Origin: Photorhabdus cinerea
Lineage (GTDB): Bacteria > Pseudomonadota > Gammaproteobacteria > Enterobacterales > Enterobacteriaceae
DNA length: 64,000 nt
Assembly (NCBI RefSeq): GCF_011189575.1
Contig: NZ_PUJW01000020.1
Location: 5,105 to 69,104, forward strand
Direction: 5' to 3'
How positions within the stretch are numbered: the first letter of the stretch is position 1; the number at the start of each line of letters is the position of its first letter. The translations under genes were made by a program, and so were the position numbers. The notes below the pieces were generated by a model. The model saw only the letters and a program-made list of their open reading frames with translations. It was not told the DNA's origin and did no database searches. Positions 34,083-43,691 of this stretch are shown in pieces.

Positions 34083-36170
34083 TTAGCCTCTGGCCGTTCC
34101 TGTTTTTTTACGGCATTTATCCACATCTTTCAACAATTGGTTGACATGATCATCATCGAACATGCTTTCCAATGTGGTATTCAATTTACGTCGCCAGTTA
34201 GGGTATTCCATTATTGTGCCTGGAACATTGACAGGTTTATCCATATCCAGCCAATCTTCGGGTTGCAACCCCAGCAGTGAGCAAGTGCTATGAGAAATAT
34301 AACGATGTAATCCCTGATTTATCACGGGTGACATTGCTACCTCTTTTGCAATGTGGCTGATGTGTTCTGGGATATAGCCGTAGCGATGTAAGCCTTCTAA
34401 TAACCCTTGTTTGTTGGCTTGACGTTCGGTATATAACTCTTGAAGCAGGTCTTTATCCGGATATAACTTGAGAGATTCCCCAAGTGTCAAATCGTCGCTT
34501 TGCCAGAATCCACGCAAAGTAGGTAAATCATGAGTGGTTATGGTCGCCATTGCTTGTGTCGGGTAATTCTCAGGTGCGCGGTATTCCCCATTGCCATGAC
34601 GCTCAAAGTAGAACACTTTATAAGAATAAACGCCGCTGTCGCGCAATTTGCCCACAATTTCTTCCGGCACGATACCCAAGTCTTCGCCAATGATCATACA
34701 GCGATGGCGTTGACTTTCCAGTGCCAGAATTGCCATCAGATCATCAACTGGGTAGTGTACATATGCCCCTTTGTCGGCAGTTTCACCATAGGGAATCCAC
34801 CAAAGCCTGAGCATCGACATAACATGGTCAATGCGTAACGCGCCGCAGTAGGTCATATTTGTGCGCAGCAAATTAATGAAAGGTTGGTAAGACTGGGTTT
34901 GCAAAACATGAGGATTCATCGGTGGTAGGCCCCAGTTTTGACCCAGTGGTCCCAGAGCATCCGGTGGCGCTCCCACGGACGCTTTGGTGCAGTAGACAGC
35001 CCGGTTGCACCAGGTTTCTGCTCCTCCTTCGGCTACGCCAACAGCCAAATCGCGGTAAAGTCCAATCGGCATTTCACTTGTCTGGCTCTGTGCAAAGCAG
35101 TCTGCAAGCTGAGTATCGGCCAGCCATTGTAGCCAGAGAAAGAATTCCACTTCCTGCGCGTGAGACTGGCAAAACGCTTGTACGGCTTCGTTGTGTGGGT
35201 TGTTGTACTTTTCCGGCCACGCTGGCCAGCCCCAACAGGCACTATCTTTAGCGTATAGCTGGTAGTGCAGGGCATCATAGACTCCCTGATAATAAAGACA
35301 CTCTCCGCCTTGAATAATAAATTGGCGGAAAGACACCTGCTGAAAATCAAGTTCTAGACGGGTATTGAACTGTTGATATGCCAGACGCAGCGCTGCTATC
35401 TTCAACGCCATAACGGTGGTGTAATCCACCCATTCCGCGTTGCGGGCATGTCGTAACATGTTCTGCGTTGTCTGTTTTTGCCACCATATCTGTGCTTCTT
35501 CACTACATTTGAAATCCTCAACCTGATTAACATCAATATAAATGATATTGAGCCAATTACGTGAAGAGGGACTGTAGGGACTGGCGCTTTCTGGCATGGC
35601 TGGATACAGGGCATGCAACGGATTCAGCCCGATGAAGGAGCCACCTCGTGTCGCGACTTCTTTTAGCATGTATTTCAGGTCACCAAAATCCCCGATTCCC
35701 CAATTGGTTTCTGAACGCAGAGTATAGAGTTGCACGCAGGCACCCCAGAGTTTTTCTCCCTTTAACAGGGAATCTGGCTCATAACAGCGTTTGGGGGCCA
35801 CGATAATCTGCATAGGCCAGCATTGGCTTCCTTGCGTTAGAGTGAGGCAATGGTAGCCCAGTGTAAGCGTATTAGGGAGTATCAGTTTATGGCGGCAATG
35901 TCCCTGAAACTCTTCTCCTTCTTCTGTTCGTATCCGCCATTGGTAGTTCTCTTCATTTTTTAGCGTGATAGTGAAGCTCTGTCCTTGAGTAAAAACTTTT
36001 ACCGGCGGCAAGGGTGATACCGGCGTGTTGGCCGGTTTGTTTACACTTATTGCCTCTAATAATCGATGTCGGGTTTCCGTTGGAATCGCTTGTGGCTTTC
36101 CATAAGCATTAATATAGCTGGCGACAATGCCAGCCTCGGTCGCTAAATGATCGAGGCTTTTCTCCTCCAT
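34083..36170 (-). CDS. malQ: 4-alpha-glucanotransferase (amylomaltase)
   Basis: Transfers glucan chains between maltodextrins, releasing glucose. 695 residues, against 694 in E. coli. Family blocks are clear: LWGACVQLYTLRSETNWGIGDF, ALYPAMPESASPYSPSSRNWLN region, GAPPDALGPLGQNWGLPP, LRIDHVMSMLRLWWIP (catalytic Asp) and IGEDLGIVPEEI (catalytic Glu), TTHDLPTLRGFW. It follows malP by 9 bases in the usual malPQ operon and is expected to be under MalT control. Confidence 0.97.
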   Translation of the reverse strand: MEEKSLDHLATEAGIVASYINAYGKPQAIPTETRHRLLEAISVNKPANTPVSPLPPVKVFTQGQSFTITLKNEENYQWRIRTEEGEEFQGHCRHKLILPNTLTLGYHCLTLTQGSQCWPMQIIVAPKRCYEPDSLLKGEKLWGACVQLYTLRSETNWGIGDFGDLKYMLKEVATRGGSFIGLNPLHALYPAMPESASPYSPSSRNWLNIIYIDVNQVEDFKCSEEAQIWWQKQTTQNMLRHARNAEWVDYTTVMALKIAALRLAYQQFNTRLELDFQQVSFRQFIIQGGECLYYQGVYDALHYQLYAKDSACWGWPAWPEKYNNPHNEAVQAFCQSHAQEVEFFLWLQWLADTQLADCFAQSQTSEMPIGLYRDLAVGVAEGGAETWCNRAVYCTKASVGAPPDALGPLGQNWGLPPMNPHVLQTQSYQPFINLLRTNMTYCGALRIDHVMSMLRLWWIPYGETADKGAYVHYPVDDLMAILALESQRHRCMIIGEDLGIVPEEIVGKLRDSGVYSYKVFYFERHGNGEYRAPENYPTQAMATITTHDLPTLRGFWQSDDLTLGESLKLYPDKDLLQELYTERQANKQGLLEGLHRYGYIPEHISHIAKEVAMSPVINQGLHRYISHSTCSLLGLQPEDWLDMDKPVNVPGTIMEYPNWRRKLNTTLESMFDDDHVNQLLKDVDKCRKKTGTARG

Positions 36171-36179
36171 GATTTTTCC

Positions 36180-38582
36180 TTATCTCTTTGCTTGCCAGAT
36201 ACGTTGCTGATAATCACGGATTGTTCGGTCAGAGCTGAACATGCCCATTCGAGCAGTATTCAGAATAGCGCTGTGTGTCCAGCTTTTAGTGTCGCGGTAC
36301 AAGGTATCTATACGTTTATGCGCATCGCAGTATGAGGCAAAATCGGCCAGTACCAGATAAGGGTCGCCTCCATCAATTAGGCTGTGTAATAGCATGTCAA
36401 ATGCGTGTTTATCGCTGTAGCTGAATTCCCCATTAGCCAGCGATTTGAGTATGTTGTCCAGGAGCTGATTTTCCTGAAGTAATTTCAATGGATCGTAACC
36501 GGTAGCTTTCAACGCTTTCACTTCTTCTACGGTGTGCCCGAAGATGAAAATGTTGTCGTCTCCTACCTGTTCGGCAATTTCAACATTTGCTCCGTCTAAT
36601 GTACCAATAGTCAGGGCCCCATTCAGTGCCAGTTTCATGTTGCCAGTACCGGAAGCTTCTTTGCCGGCAGTGGAGATTTGTTCTGAAACGTCAGCCGCTG
36701 GGATCATGAGCTCTGCGACGGAAACTTTGTAATCGGGGATGAAGGCGATCTTTATGCGATCGCGGACAATAGGATCGTTATTAATTTTTTCTGCGGCTTG
36801 ATTGATCGCAGAGATAATATTTTTTGCCAGATAGTAACCTGGCGCTGCTTTTGCACCGAACAGGAATACACGTGGCACGATATCCAAAGATGGATTTTCT
36901 TGAATTTGTTTATAGAGTGACAGGATGTGTAGAAGGTTCAGATGCTGACGCTTATATTCGTGTAATCGTTTAATTTGTATATCAAAAATGGCATTTGGGT
37001 CCAGCTTAAGCCCCATTACTTTATTCACATAATTGGACAGGCGGACCTTGTTGCCCAGCTTGATTGCTCGGTACTCGTCACAAAAAGCAGAGTCATCTGC
37101 ATAGGGTTCAAGTAATTTAAGCGTATCAAGATTGTTAATCCATTCACGGTTAAGTGTACGATCAATCAGTCCTGACAGTGCGGGGTTACACTGCTTGAGC
37201 CAACGACGCGGCGTAACGCCGTTCGTTACGTTATGAAACTTGTTTGACCATAGTTGATGATATTCTGGGAAAAGATCTTTAACCACCAGAGCTGAGTGTA
37301 ATGCTGCTACTCCGTTCACGGCAAAGCAAGCGACAACACAAAGATTAGCCATTCGCACCTGATGGTTATAGTGTACCGCTAATTTTTCCCATACCGCTTG
37401 ATTGTCTGGCCAGGTTTGTTCCACCCGTTTTTTGAAGCGGAGGTTGATTTCTTGAATAATGCTGTAATGGCGCGGTAGCAAATGACTCACCAGATGCTCG
37501 TCCCAGCATTCCAGACCTTCTGGCATCAGGGTGTGGTTGGTATAGGCGAAGGTATGGCTGGTTATCTCCCATGCCGTTTCCCAACTCATCTGGTGTTTAT
37601 CCAGCAGGATGCGCATCATTTCAGGGATGGCAATCGTTGGATGGGTGTCGTTAAGCTGGATAACTTCATATTTAGGCAGATCTTCTATTTTGCGGCCTGC
37701 CAGATGATGGTGGCGCAGAATATCTGCTACAGAGCAGGCACACTGGAAATACTGTTGCATTAAGCGCAGACGTTTGCCGTCTTGGTGGTTATCATTCGGG
37801 TAGAGAACTTTCGTCAGCTTGGCGGCCTCAACACCTTGCTGTTCCGCTTTCAGGAACTGCCCGTCGTTGAATAGGGAGAGATCAAATGGATCAGCATGTG
37901 TTGCTTGCCACAGGCGCAGTGGTTGGGTAACGTTATTGTGGTAACCAATAATCGGTAGATCCCAGGCTTCCCCAATTAAGGTAAATTCAGGAATCCAGGT
38001 TTCGCGTCCATCAGCTGTTTTAACGACTTTGCCACCAATATTAACTTCAACATCCAACTGGGCATTGTGGCGGAACCAAGGATAGGATTCTCTCTCCCAG
38101 TTGTCTGGTTTTTCAATCTGCTGTCCTTGCTCAAAAGATTGGCGGAATAGGCCGTATTGATAATTTAGGCCATAACCAATTGCTGGCTGATTAACCGTTG
38201 CCATAGAGTCGAGAAAACAGGCGGCAAGCCGTCCTAGTCCGCCGTTGCCTAATGCGGGGTCTGTTTCCTGTTCCAGAAGATCGCTCAGGACGATATTTTC
38301 TTCTGCCAGGTAATCCTGAACGTCTTCATACCAACCGAGGTTAAGTAGATTGTTTGCGGTCAAACGACCAATCAGAAACTCCATAGAGATGTAGTTCACA
38401 TGGCGTTGTTGGTCGGAATGATTGATGACAGGGCATGCAGGCAACAGCTCTGACAGAGCCGTACTAACGGCTTGCCACCACTGATGCTGAGTCATTTCCT
38501 GTGCTGAACCGAGGCCAAAGCGCTGCCATTGACGTGTCAGCGTAGCCTGAAACTGGGCTTTATCTAATCTGGACTGTTGCAT
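36180..38582 (-). CDS. malP: Maltodextrin phosphorylase
   Basis: Releases glucose-1-phosphate from maltodextrins. 800 residues, against 797 in E. coli, complete. It has the glycogen phosphorylase blocks EFLIGRLTANNLLN, NGGLGRLAACFLDSMAT, the PLP-lysine signature EASGTGNMKLALNGALTIGTLDGANVEI (read in parts) and the active-site loop. It lacks the regulatory N-terminal extension of glycogen phosphorylases, as MalP does. AGGA precedes the ATG. Divergent from malT with 409 bases between. Confidence 0.97.
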   Translation of the reverse strand: MQQSRLDKAQFQATLTRQWQRFGLGSAQEMTQHQWWQAVSTALSELLPACPVINHSDQQRHVNYISMEFLIGRLTANNLLNLGWYEDVQDYLAEENIVLSDLLEQETDPALGNGGLGRLAACFLDSMATVNQPAIGYGLNYQYGLFRQSFEQGQQIEKPDNWERESYPWFRHNAQLDVEVNIGGKVVKTADGRETWIPEFTLIGEAWDLPIIGYHNNVTQPLRLWQATHADPFDLSLFNDGQFLKAEQQGVEAAKLTKVLYPNDNHQDGKRLRLMQQYFQCACSVADILRHHHLAGRKIEDLPKYEVIQLNDTHPTIAIPEMMRILLDKHQMSWETAWEITSHTFAYTNHTLMPEGLECWDEHLVSHLLPRHYSIIQEINLRFKKRVEQTWPDNQAVWEKLAVHYNHQVRMANLCVVACFAVNGVAALHSALVVKDLFPEYHQLWSNKFHNVTNGVTPRRWLKQCNPALSGLIDRTLNREWINNLDTLKLLEPYADDSAFCDEYRAIKLGNKVRLSNYVNKVMGLKLDPNAIFDIQIKRLHEYKRQHLNLLHILSLYKQIQENPSLDIVPRVFLFGAKAAPGYYLAKNIISAINQAAEKINNDPIVRDRIKIAFIPDYKVSVAELMIPAADVSEQISTAGKEASGTGNMKLALNGALTIGTLDGANVEIAEQVGDDNIFIFGHTVEEVKALKATGYDPLKLLQENQLLDNILKSLANGEFSYSDKHAFDMLLHSLIDGGDPYLVLADFASYCDAHKRIDTLYRDTKSWTHSAILNTARMGMFSSDRTIRDYQQRIWQAKR

Positions 38583-38991
38583 GGAGTCTTCATCCTGTAG
38601 CTGAAAAGGAAAATTTAGACACTATGCTGAATGCTCTCAGGATCTAAAGCATCATCCTGGAGCGGTATTAGTCAGGGAGGAGTAAAAGGGCGTAGTCAGT
38701 AATCATATTTTGCTTCATGTTGGTGTCCATTAAAGCCATTTTCTGTCTGGGGATCGATGAGGAAATTTGCTAATCGCTTCCACAACTTATCAGTGGAAGA
38801 TGGAATTTGCTGTTCAAGAATGTGATAGGGTGCGCAACTTAATACATGGGGGTCGTAAACCTGTTTGCAAAGGCTGTGTATTTCACTAAATTTGGTTGGG
38901 ATTACGGGTCGTGAAATAAATTATCTAATAATCATTACACACGGTTCCAGCACAGGTTTTACTTATTGCTTCTTATTGGGCACGGAAATTA
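38583..38991. promoter_or_regulatory. malP-malT divergent promoter region
   Basis: 409 bases between the divergent malPQ and malT genes. MalT boxes have the core GGA(T/G)GA. Candidate cores are GGATGA on the minus strand at 38652-38657 and GGGAGGAG on the plus strand at 38675-38682, 70-100 bases upstream of malP. These are partial matches, so the exact operator set is uncertain. No clear CRP site could be fixed for malT. Confidence 0.35.
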
Positions 38992-41706
38992 ATGCTTATC
39001 CCATCAAAACTGAGTCGTCCTGTTCGTCTGAATAATACGGTCTTGCGTAAGCGCTTGTTAATCAGACTGAATGAGTCGTCTAACTATCGTCTTGTGTTAA
39101 TAACTAGTCCCGCTGGTTACGGCAAAACTACATTAGTCTCTCAATGGGCGGTCGGGCAGGATAATCTGGGATGGTATTCTTTGGATGAAAGTGATAACCA
39201 ACCGGAACGTTTTGCTAGCTATCTTATCGCGGCGTTACAACAAGCTACGCAGGGGCACTGCGTTAAAAGTGAAGTGCTAGCCCAAAAACACCAATATGCC
39301 AATTTACCTGCTCTCTTTGCTCAATTGTTTATTGAACTCAATGAGTGGCAGCGTCCGATTTTCCTGGTGATTGATGATTATCATCTGATTATGAATAATG
39401 TTATTCATGAGGCCATGAGGTTTTTCCTGCGTCATCAGCCTGAGAATCTTACTTTAACGATCTTATCACGTAATTTACCTTTTCTTGGGATTGCCAATCT
39501 GCGTGTGCGTGAGCAATTGCTGGAAATCGATAGTCAGCAACTGGCTTTTGATCACCAGGAAACCCAGCAATTTTTTGACAAGCGTTTGACCCCATCGCTT
39601 GACGCCGACGATTGTAAACGCCTGTGCAACGAAGTGGCTGGCTGGGCAACGGCGCTTCAGCTGATTGCGCTTTCAGCGCGGCAGTCGTGTGATGCCGCTG
39701 AATTGTCGGCTAAACGTTTATCGGGCATTAACGCCAGCCATCTTTCCGACTATTTGGTGGATGAAGTATTGAATCAGGTGGATAAATCAACCCGTGAATT
39801 TTTGTTGCGCAGCTCTATTTTGCGCTCTATGAATGATGGTTTGATCGTTCGTCTTACCGGCGAAGAGAATGGTCAACAGCGTCTTGAAGAAACCGAGCGC
39901 CAGGGGTTGTTTATCCAGCGTATGGACGATTCTGGCGAATGGTTCCGCTTTCATCCACTTTTTGCCTCATTTTTACGTCAGCGCTGTCAGTGGGAAATGG
40001 CGTTGCAATTGCCGGAGTTGCATTGTGCTGCCGCAGAAGGCTGGTTGGTTCAGGGATATCCGGGTGAGGCTATTCATCATGCGCTGGCTGCGGGCGACAC
40101 TGCCATGTTGCGTGATATTTTGTTGCAACATGCCTGGGCGTTGTTTAACCACAGTGAGCTATCTTTGTTGGAAGAGTGCATGAATGCGCTGCCTTATGAG
40201 CAATTGTTGGAGAGTCCGCGTCTGGTGTTGCTTCAGGCTTGGCTGGCTCAAAGCCAGCACCGTTACTCAGAGGTCAATACACTGTTGAACCAGGCGGAAC
40301 AGGCGCTGCAACAGAAACAAATTGCTATTGAGCCGGATCTATTGGCTGAGTTCGACGCTCTGCGGGCTCAGGTGGCTATCAATAGTGGCAAGCCGGAGAT
40401 GGCTGATAAGCTGGCAAAAAAAGCTTTGGCGACACTGCTTCCTCAGAATGAATACAGTCGTATTGTCGCGACCTCAGTGGAAGGTGAAGTATTACATTGT
40501 AGAGGTGAACTGGCGGACGCGTTGATGCGAATGCAACAAACCGAGCAGCTCGCACGCTGTTTCCACGTTCACCACTATACTTTGTGGGCACTTTTACAGC
40601 AAAGTGAGATTTTACTGGCCCAGGGGTACTTGCAGACGGCTTATGAAATGCAGAATAAGGCATTTGAATTGATTCGGGAACAGCATCTGGAGCAGCTTCC
40701 GATGCATGAATTCCTGTTACGTATCCGCTCACAACTTTTGTGGTGTTGGTCCCGTCTTGATGAAGCTGAAGAAGCAGCACGTCGTGGTTTGGATGTGTTG
40801 GCCAACTTCCAACCTCAACAGCAGTTACAATGCTTAACACAACTGGCTAAATGTTCTTTGACCCGAGGAGATATTGATAATGCCAGGCGTTATCTGGCTC
40901 GTTGTGAAAACCTATTGAATAATGGGCAATATCACAGAGACTGGCGAACAAATACTGACAAACTACGAGTCATTATTTGGCAGAGTATGGAAGATAAAAG
41001 CGCCGCTATTCGGTGGTTGGCACAGACCGAGCGACCAGAAAGCGTGAATAACCATTTTAATCAGGGTCAGTGGCGTAATATTGCCCGTGCTCAGATCTTG
41101 CTTGGTTTGTATGATGAAGCCGAACCCATTTTGGATACACTGAATCAACATGCCAGGGAATTGCAACTAATAAGCGATCTGAACCGAAATCTACTGTTAT
41201 GTAATTTGCTTTATTGGCACACCGGGCGAAAAGGTGAAGCGCAGAGTGTCCTTATAGAGGCATTGGCTCTGGCTAACCGAACAGGGTTTGTCAGCCATTT
41301 TGTGATTGAAGGCGAGTTGATGGCCCAGCAGTTACGCCAACTTATTCAACTCAATACCCTGTCTGAACTGGAGTTGCATCGGGCTCAGCGTATTCTGCGG
41401 GATATCAACCGTCAACATCGCCATAAATTTGCTCATTTTGACGAAAGCTTTGTCACACAGTTGCTGACACATCCTGATGTTCCAGAGCTTATTCGCAATA
41501 GTCCACTTACTCAGCGTGAATGGCAGGTCTTGGGGCTGATTTATTCAGGTTACAGCAATGATCAGATTGCTGCGGAGTTGGATGTAGCAACGACAACCAT
41601 TAAGACCCATATACGGAATCTGTATCAGAAGCTGGGGATTGCGAATCGCCAGGAGGCGATTCAGCAGGCTCAGCAACTGATGCAGATGATGGGGTTAGGC
41701 GTGTGA
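38992..41706 (+). CDS. malT: Maltose regulon activator MalT
   Basis: ATP- and maltotriose-dependent activator of maltose genes (STAND/LAL family). 904 residues, against 901 in E. coli. Residues 1-240 hold the nucleotide-binding domain with Walker A SPAGYGKTTLVSQW and Walker B FLVIDDYHLI; the centre is a helical winged/TPR-like sensor region; the C-terminus has a LuxR-type helix-turn-helix (LTQREWQVLGLIYSGYSNDQIA, then AAELDVATTTIKTHIRNLYQKL). It faces away from malPQ as in E. coli. All domains are intact. Confidence 0.97.
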   Translation: MLIPSKLSRPVRLNNTVLRKRLLIRLNESSNYRLVLITSPAGYGKTTLVSQWAVGQDNLGWYSLDESDNQPERFASYLIAALQQATQGHCVKSEVLAQKHQYANLPALFAQLFIELNEWQRPIFLVIDDYHLIMNNVIHEAMRFFLRHQPENLTLTILSRNLPFLGIANLRVREQLLEIDSQQLAFDHQETQQFFDKRLTPSLDADDCKRLCNEVAGWATALQLIALSARQSCDAAELSAKRLSGINASHLSDYLVDEVLNQVDKSTREFLLRSSILRSMNDGLIVRLTGEENGQQRLEETERQGLFIQRMDDSGEWFRFHPLFASFLRQRCQWEMALQLPELHCAAAEGWLVQGYPGEAIHHALAAGDTAMLRDILLQHAWALFNHSELSLLEECMNALPYEQLLESPRLVLLQAWLAQSQHRYSEVNTLLNQAEQALQQKQIAIEPDLLAEFDALRAQVAINSGKPEMADKLAKKALATLLPQNEYSRIVATSVEGEVLHCRGELADALMRMQQTEQLARCFHVHHYTLWALLQQSEILLAQGYLQTAYEMQNKAFELIREQHLEQLPMHEFLLRIRSQLLWCWSRLDEAEEAARRGLDVLANFQPQQQLQCLTQLAKCSLTRGDIDNARRYLARCENLLNNGQYHRDWRTNTDKLRVIIWQSMEDKSAAIRWLAQTERPESVNNHFNQGQWRNIARAQILLGLYDEAEPILDTLNQHARELQLISDLNRNLLLCNLLYWHTGRKGEAQSVLIEALALANRTGFVSHFVIEGELMAQQLRQLIQLNTLSELELHRAQRILRDINRQHRHKFAHFDESFVTQLLTHPDVPELIRNSPLTQREWQVLGLIYSGYSNDQIAAELDVATTTIKTHIRNLYQKLGIANRQEAIQQAQQLMQMMGLGV

Positions 41707-41838
41707 CTCGTCACGGAACATGATTTATAAAGAGCGCAGCCGATAGAAACAGCTTACTTGGTGTGTTTTCTTCTTCCATTTTCCCAGTCATTCCGGTGTA
41801 CAAAATCATTTCTCGGAGTCATTTCTGTGCGATAGATG

Positions 41839-43035
41839 TTAGGACCTTAGAGAGACGATTTGTCCCTTAAGGCTATGACTTAGTGAACGTGCTGATAGAG
41901 CCAACAGGGCACCTAGTAGCATCACCAGCATCAGAGACTGTTTAGGGGAAAATGGTAGCACCATCGCTATCAACGATATGATGGAGCCAATAGCCATTTG
42001 GATGAATCCTACTAATGCAGAAGCTATTCCCGCCTCGTCAGAATAAGGTTCCAGTGCATAACTGGTCGCGGGCCCCATAACAAACGCAAGACCTGCGCAA
42101 GCGAAAGCAACTGGCAACATATAACTTAACCAGTGTTGGCTGGCTACGTTTGGCAGCAGATATATTCCTGAGAATAGAGATAGGCTACCCAGTGCTATCA
42201 AAATTGAACCTAATAGCAAGCAGAAAGGACGGCCAGCTCGATGAATGATTTTATTGGCGATCAGGAAAGCGATCATAGTCCAGAGTCCGTTGCCACCAAA
42301 AATCAATGAAAATATTAGTGGTGAGATATGGCCTTCAGTCATGAGCACCGTTGGTGCAAATGAAATATAAGTAATTACTATTCCCATGACGACGGCGTTA
42401 ACCAGTGCAAAATGCATAAATCGAGCATTGCTGAGAATTTGATAATATTGTTTCAGTGGAAGCCCATGAATTTGCTTGGTGTTTGCAGGGCGCGTTTCTG
42501 GCAGCCAGGTAGCAATAATAAACAATACAATAACGGAGTAGCAGACCAGAGACCAGAATGGTGCCCGCCAATTAAAAATTTCAGCTAAAAGACCACCGAG
42601 CAATGGAGCGAAAGCAGGAACAATATTCAACGTACTGTTAAGAAAACCGTAGGCTTTAGCTGCTTCGTCACCGTTCAGGCGGTCGCGTACACCGCTGATG
42701 CAGACGACACTGGTACAGCAGACAGCACATCCTTGAATAATCCGCGCAGCGATAAAGACTTCGGAATGGGTTGAAAGTGCTGCGATCATAGAACCGAGGA
42801 TGTATAAAGTGATACCAATTAAGGCAACAGGCCGACGGCCAAATTTATCTACCAGTGGTCCGGCAATTAATTGCCCCAGCCCCATGATTAACAGAAATAA
42901 AGAAATCGTCGACTGAATAACTTCATTATTAACCTGAAAATCTTCAGCGATGGTAGGAATTGTAGGTAAAAACAAATCGATACCTAGCGGTCCAAAAAGG
43001 ACCAGACTAAGTAGTAGAAGAATGTAATTTCGCAT
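41839..43035 (-). CDS. Bcr/CflA-family multidrug MFS exporter
   Basis: 398 residues with 12 predicted helices. Motif A-type loop GPLVDKFGRRPVALIG and the family's LFLPTIPTIAEDF helix 1 end identify the Bcr/CflA drug-resistance subgroup of the major facilitator superfamily. Such proteins export bicyclomycin, sulfonamides or other small molecules by proton antiport. The gene converges with malT and stands about 650 bases upstream, on the opposite strand, of the putative azasugar operon; a link as an exporter is possible but there is a second exporter within that operon. Confidence 0.88.
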   Translation of the reverse strand: MRNYILLLLSLVLFGPLGIDLFLPTIPTIAEDFQVNNEVIQSTISLFLLIMGLGQLIAGPLVDKFGRRPVALIGITLYILGSMIAALSTHSEVFIAARIIQGCAVCCTSVVCISGVRDRLNGDEAAKAYGFLNSTLNIVPAFAPLLGGLLAEIFNWRAPFWSLVCYSVIVLFIIATWLPETRPANTKQIHGLPLKQYYQILSNARFMHFALVNAVVMGIVITYISFAPTVLMTEGHISPLIFSLIFGGNGLWTMIAFLIANKIIHRAGRPFCLLLGSILIALGSLSLFSGIYLLPNVASQHWLSYMLPVAFACAGLAFVMGPATSYALEPYSDEAGIASALVGFIQMAIGSIISLIAMVLPFSPKQSLMLVMLLGALLALSARSLSHSLKGQIVSLRS

Positions 43036-43532
43036 GTGTATTCTTTTTATATTTCAATAAGTGGTGGTGGTTTTATTGGCAAATAGGCTTAGTGGAATTC
43101 ATTCTTTAGCACGACCAAAGATCTTGGATACACCATACTATTGGCAAGTCATTTCAAGCTGGCGATAGGTATGTTCAAGGATCGCGCACGGATTAAACCC
43201 TTTACTTTTTTTAAAGCCTGAACTTTATACGAGCTATTCATCGGTGTAAACCAACTAGCTCGTGTGGGTATTTTTATATCGGTCGAGAGTCTGGCTATCT
43301 TCAGATAAAAAAGCACACCGTTTCTGGCAAATCAGAAATGATCAGGAATCTTTTAATACATTTCATCACCTATCAGAGAATAGTCTCAGGCCATAAAATG
43401 CCCTTATCGCCTCAGCAGAGCTGTAAGATGGAAAATCTTTGGCACAGTTTCACAGGATTTTAAACATAATTTCTTGTCACTAACCATATGAACCAGCAGT
43501 TCTGTTTGTAATTGACTATTCATTCAAAATAA
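43036..43532. other. Intergenic region between exporter and aminotransferase operon
   Basis: About 500 bases without a credible gene on either strand. It should carry the promoter of the divergent bcr-like gene at its left. No repeat or RNA gene was recognised. Confidence 0.5.
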
Positions 43533-43558
43533 TAAAGTATTTTATACAAAATACTTTA
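43533..43558. promoter_or_regulatory. Long AT palindrome upstream of the putative azasugar operon
   Basis: TAAAGTATTTT and AAAATACTTTA form an 11-bp perfect inverted repeat around ATAC, 134 bases before the aminotransferase start codon and followed by T-rich DNA. It could be an operator for an unlinked regulator or a hairpin ending transcription from upstream. Confidence 0.45.
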
Positions 43559-43691
43559 ATTTTTTAAATGTTTTTTGGGTGCTTGTGGGTTTTTTGTTGA
43601 TCTAAATTAATTTTAAGTCAATATTCTCTTATCTGTTAAAGATTATTGTGCTTTCTTATGGTTAGAAATGGTTAATTAAGGTAATAAGATC

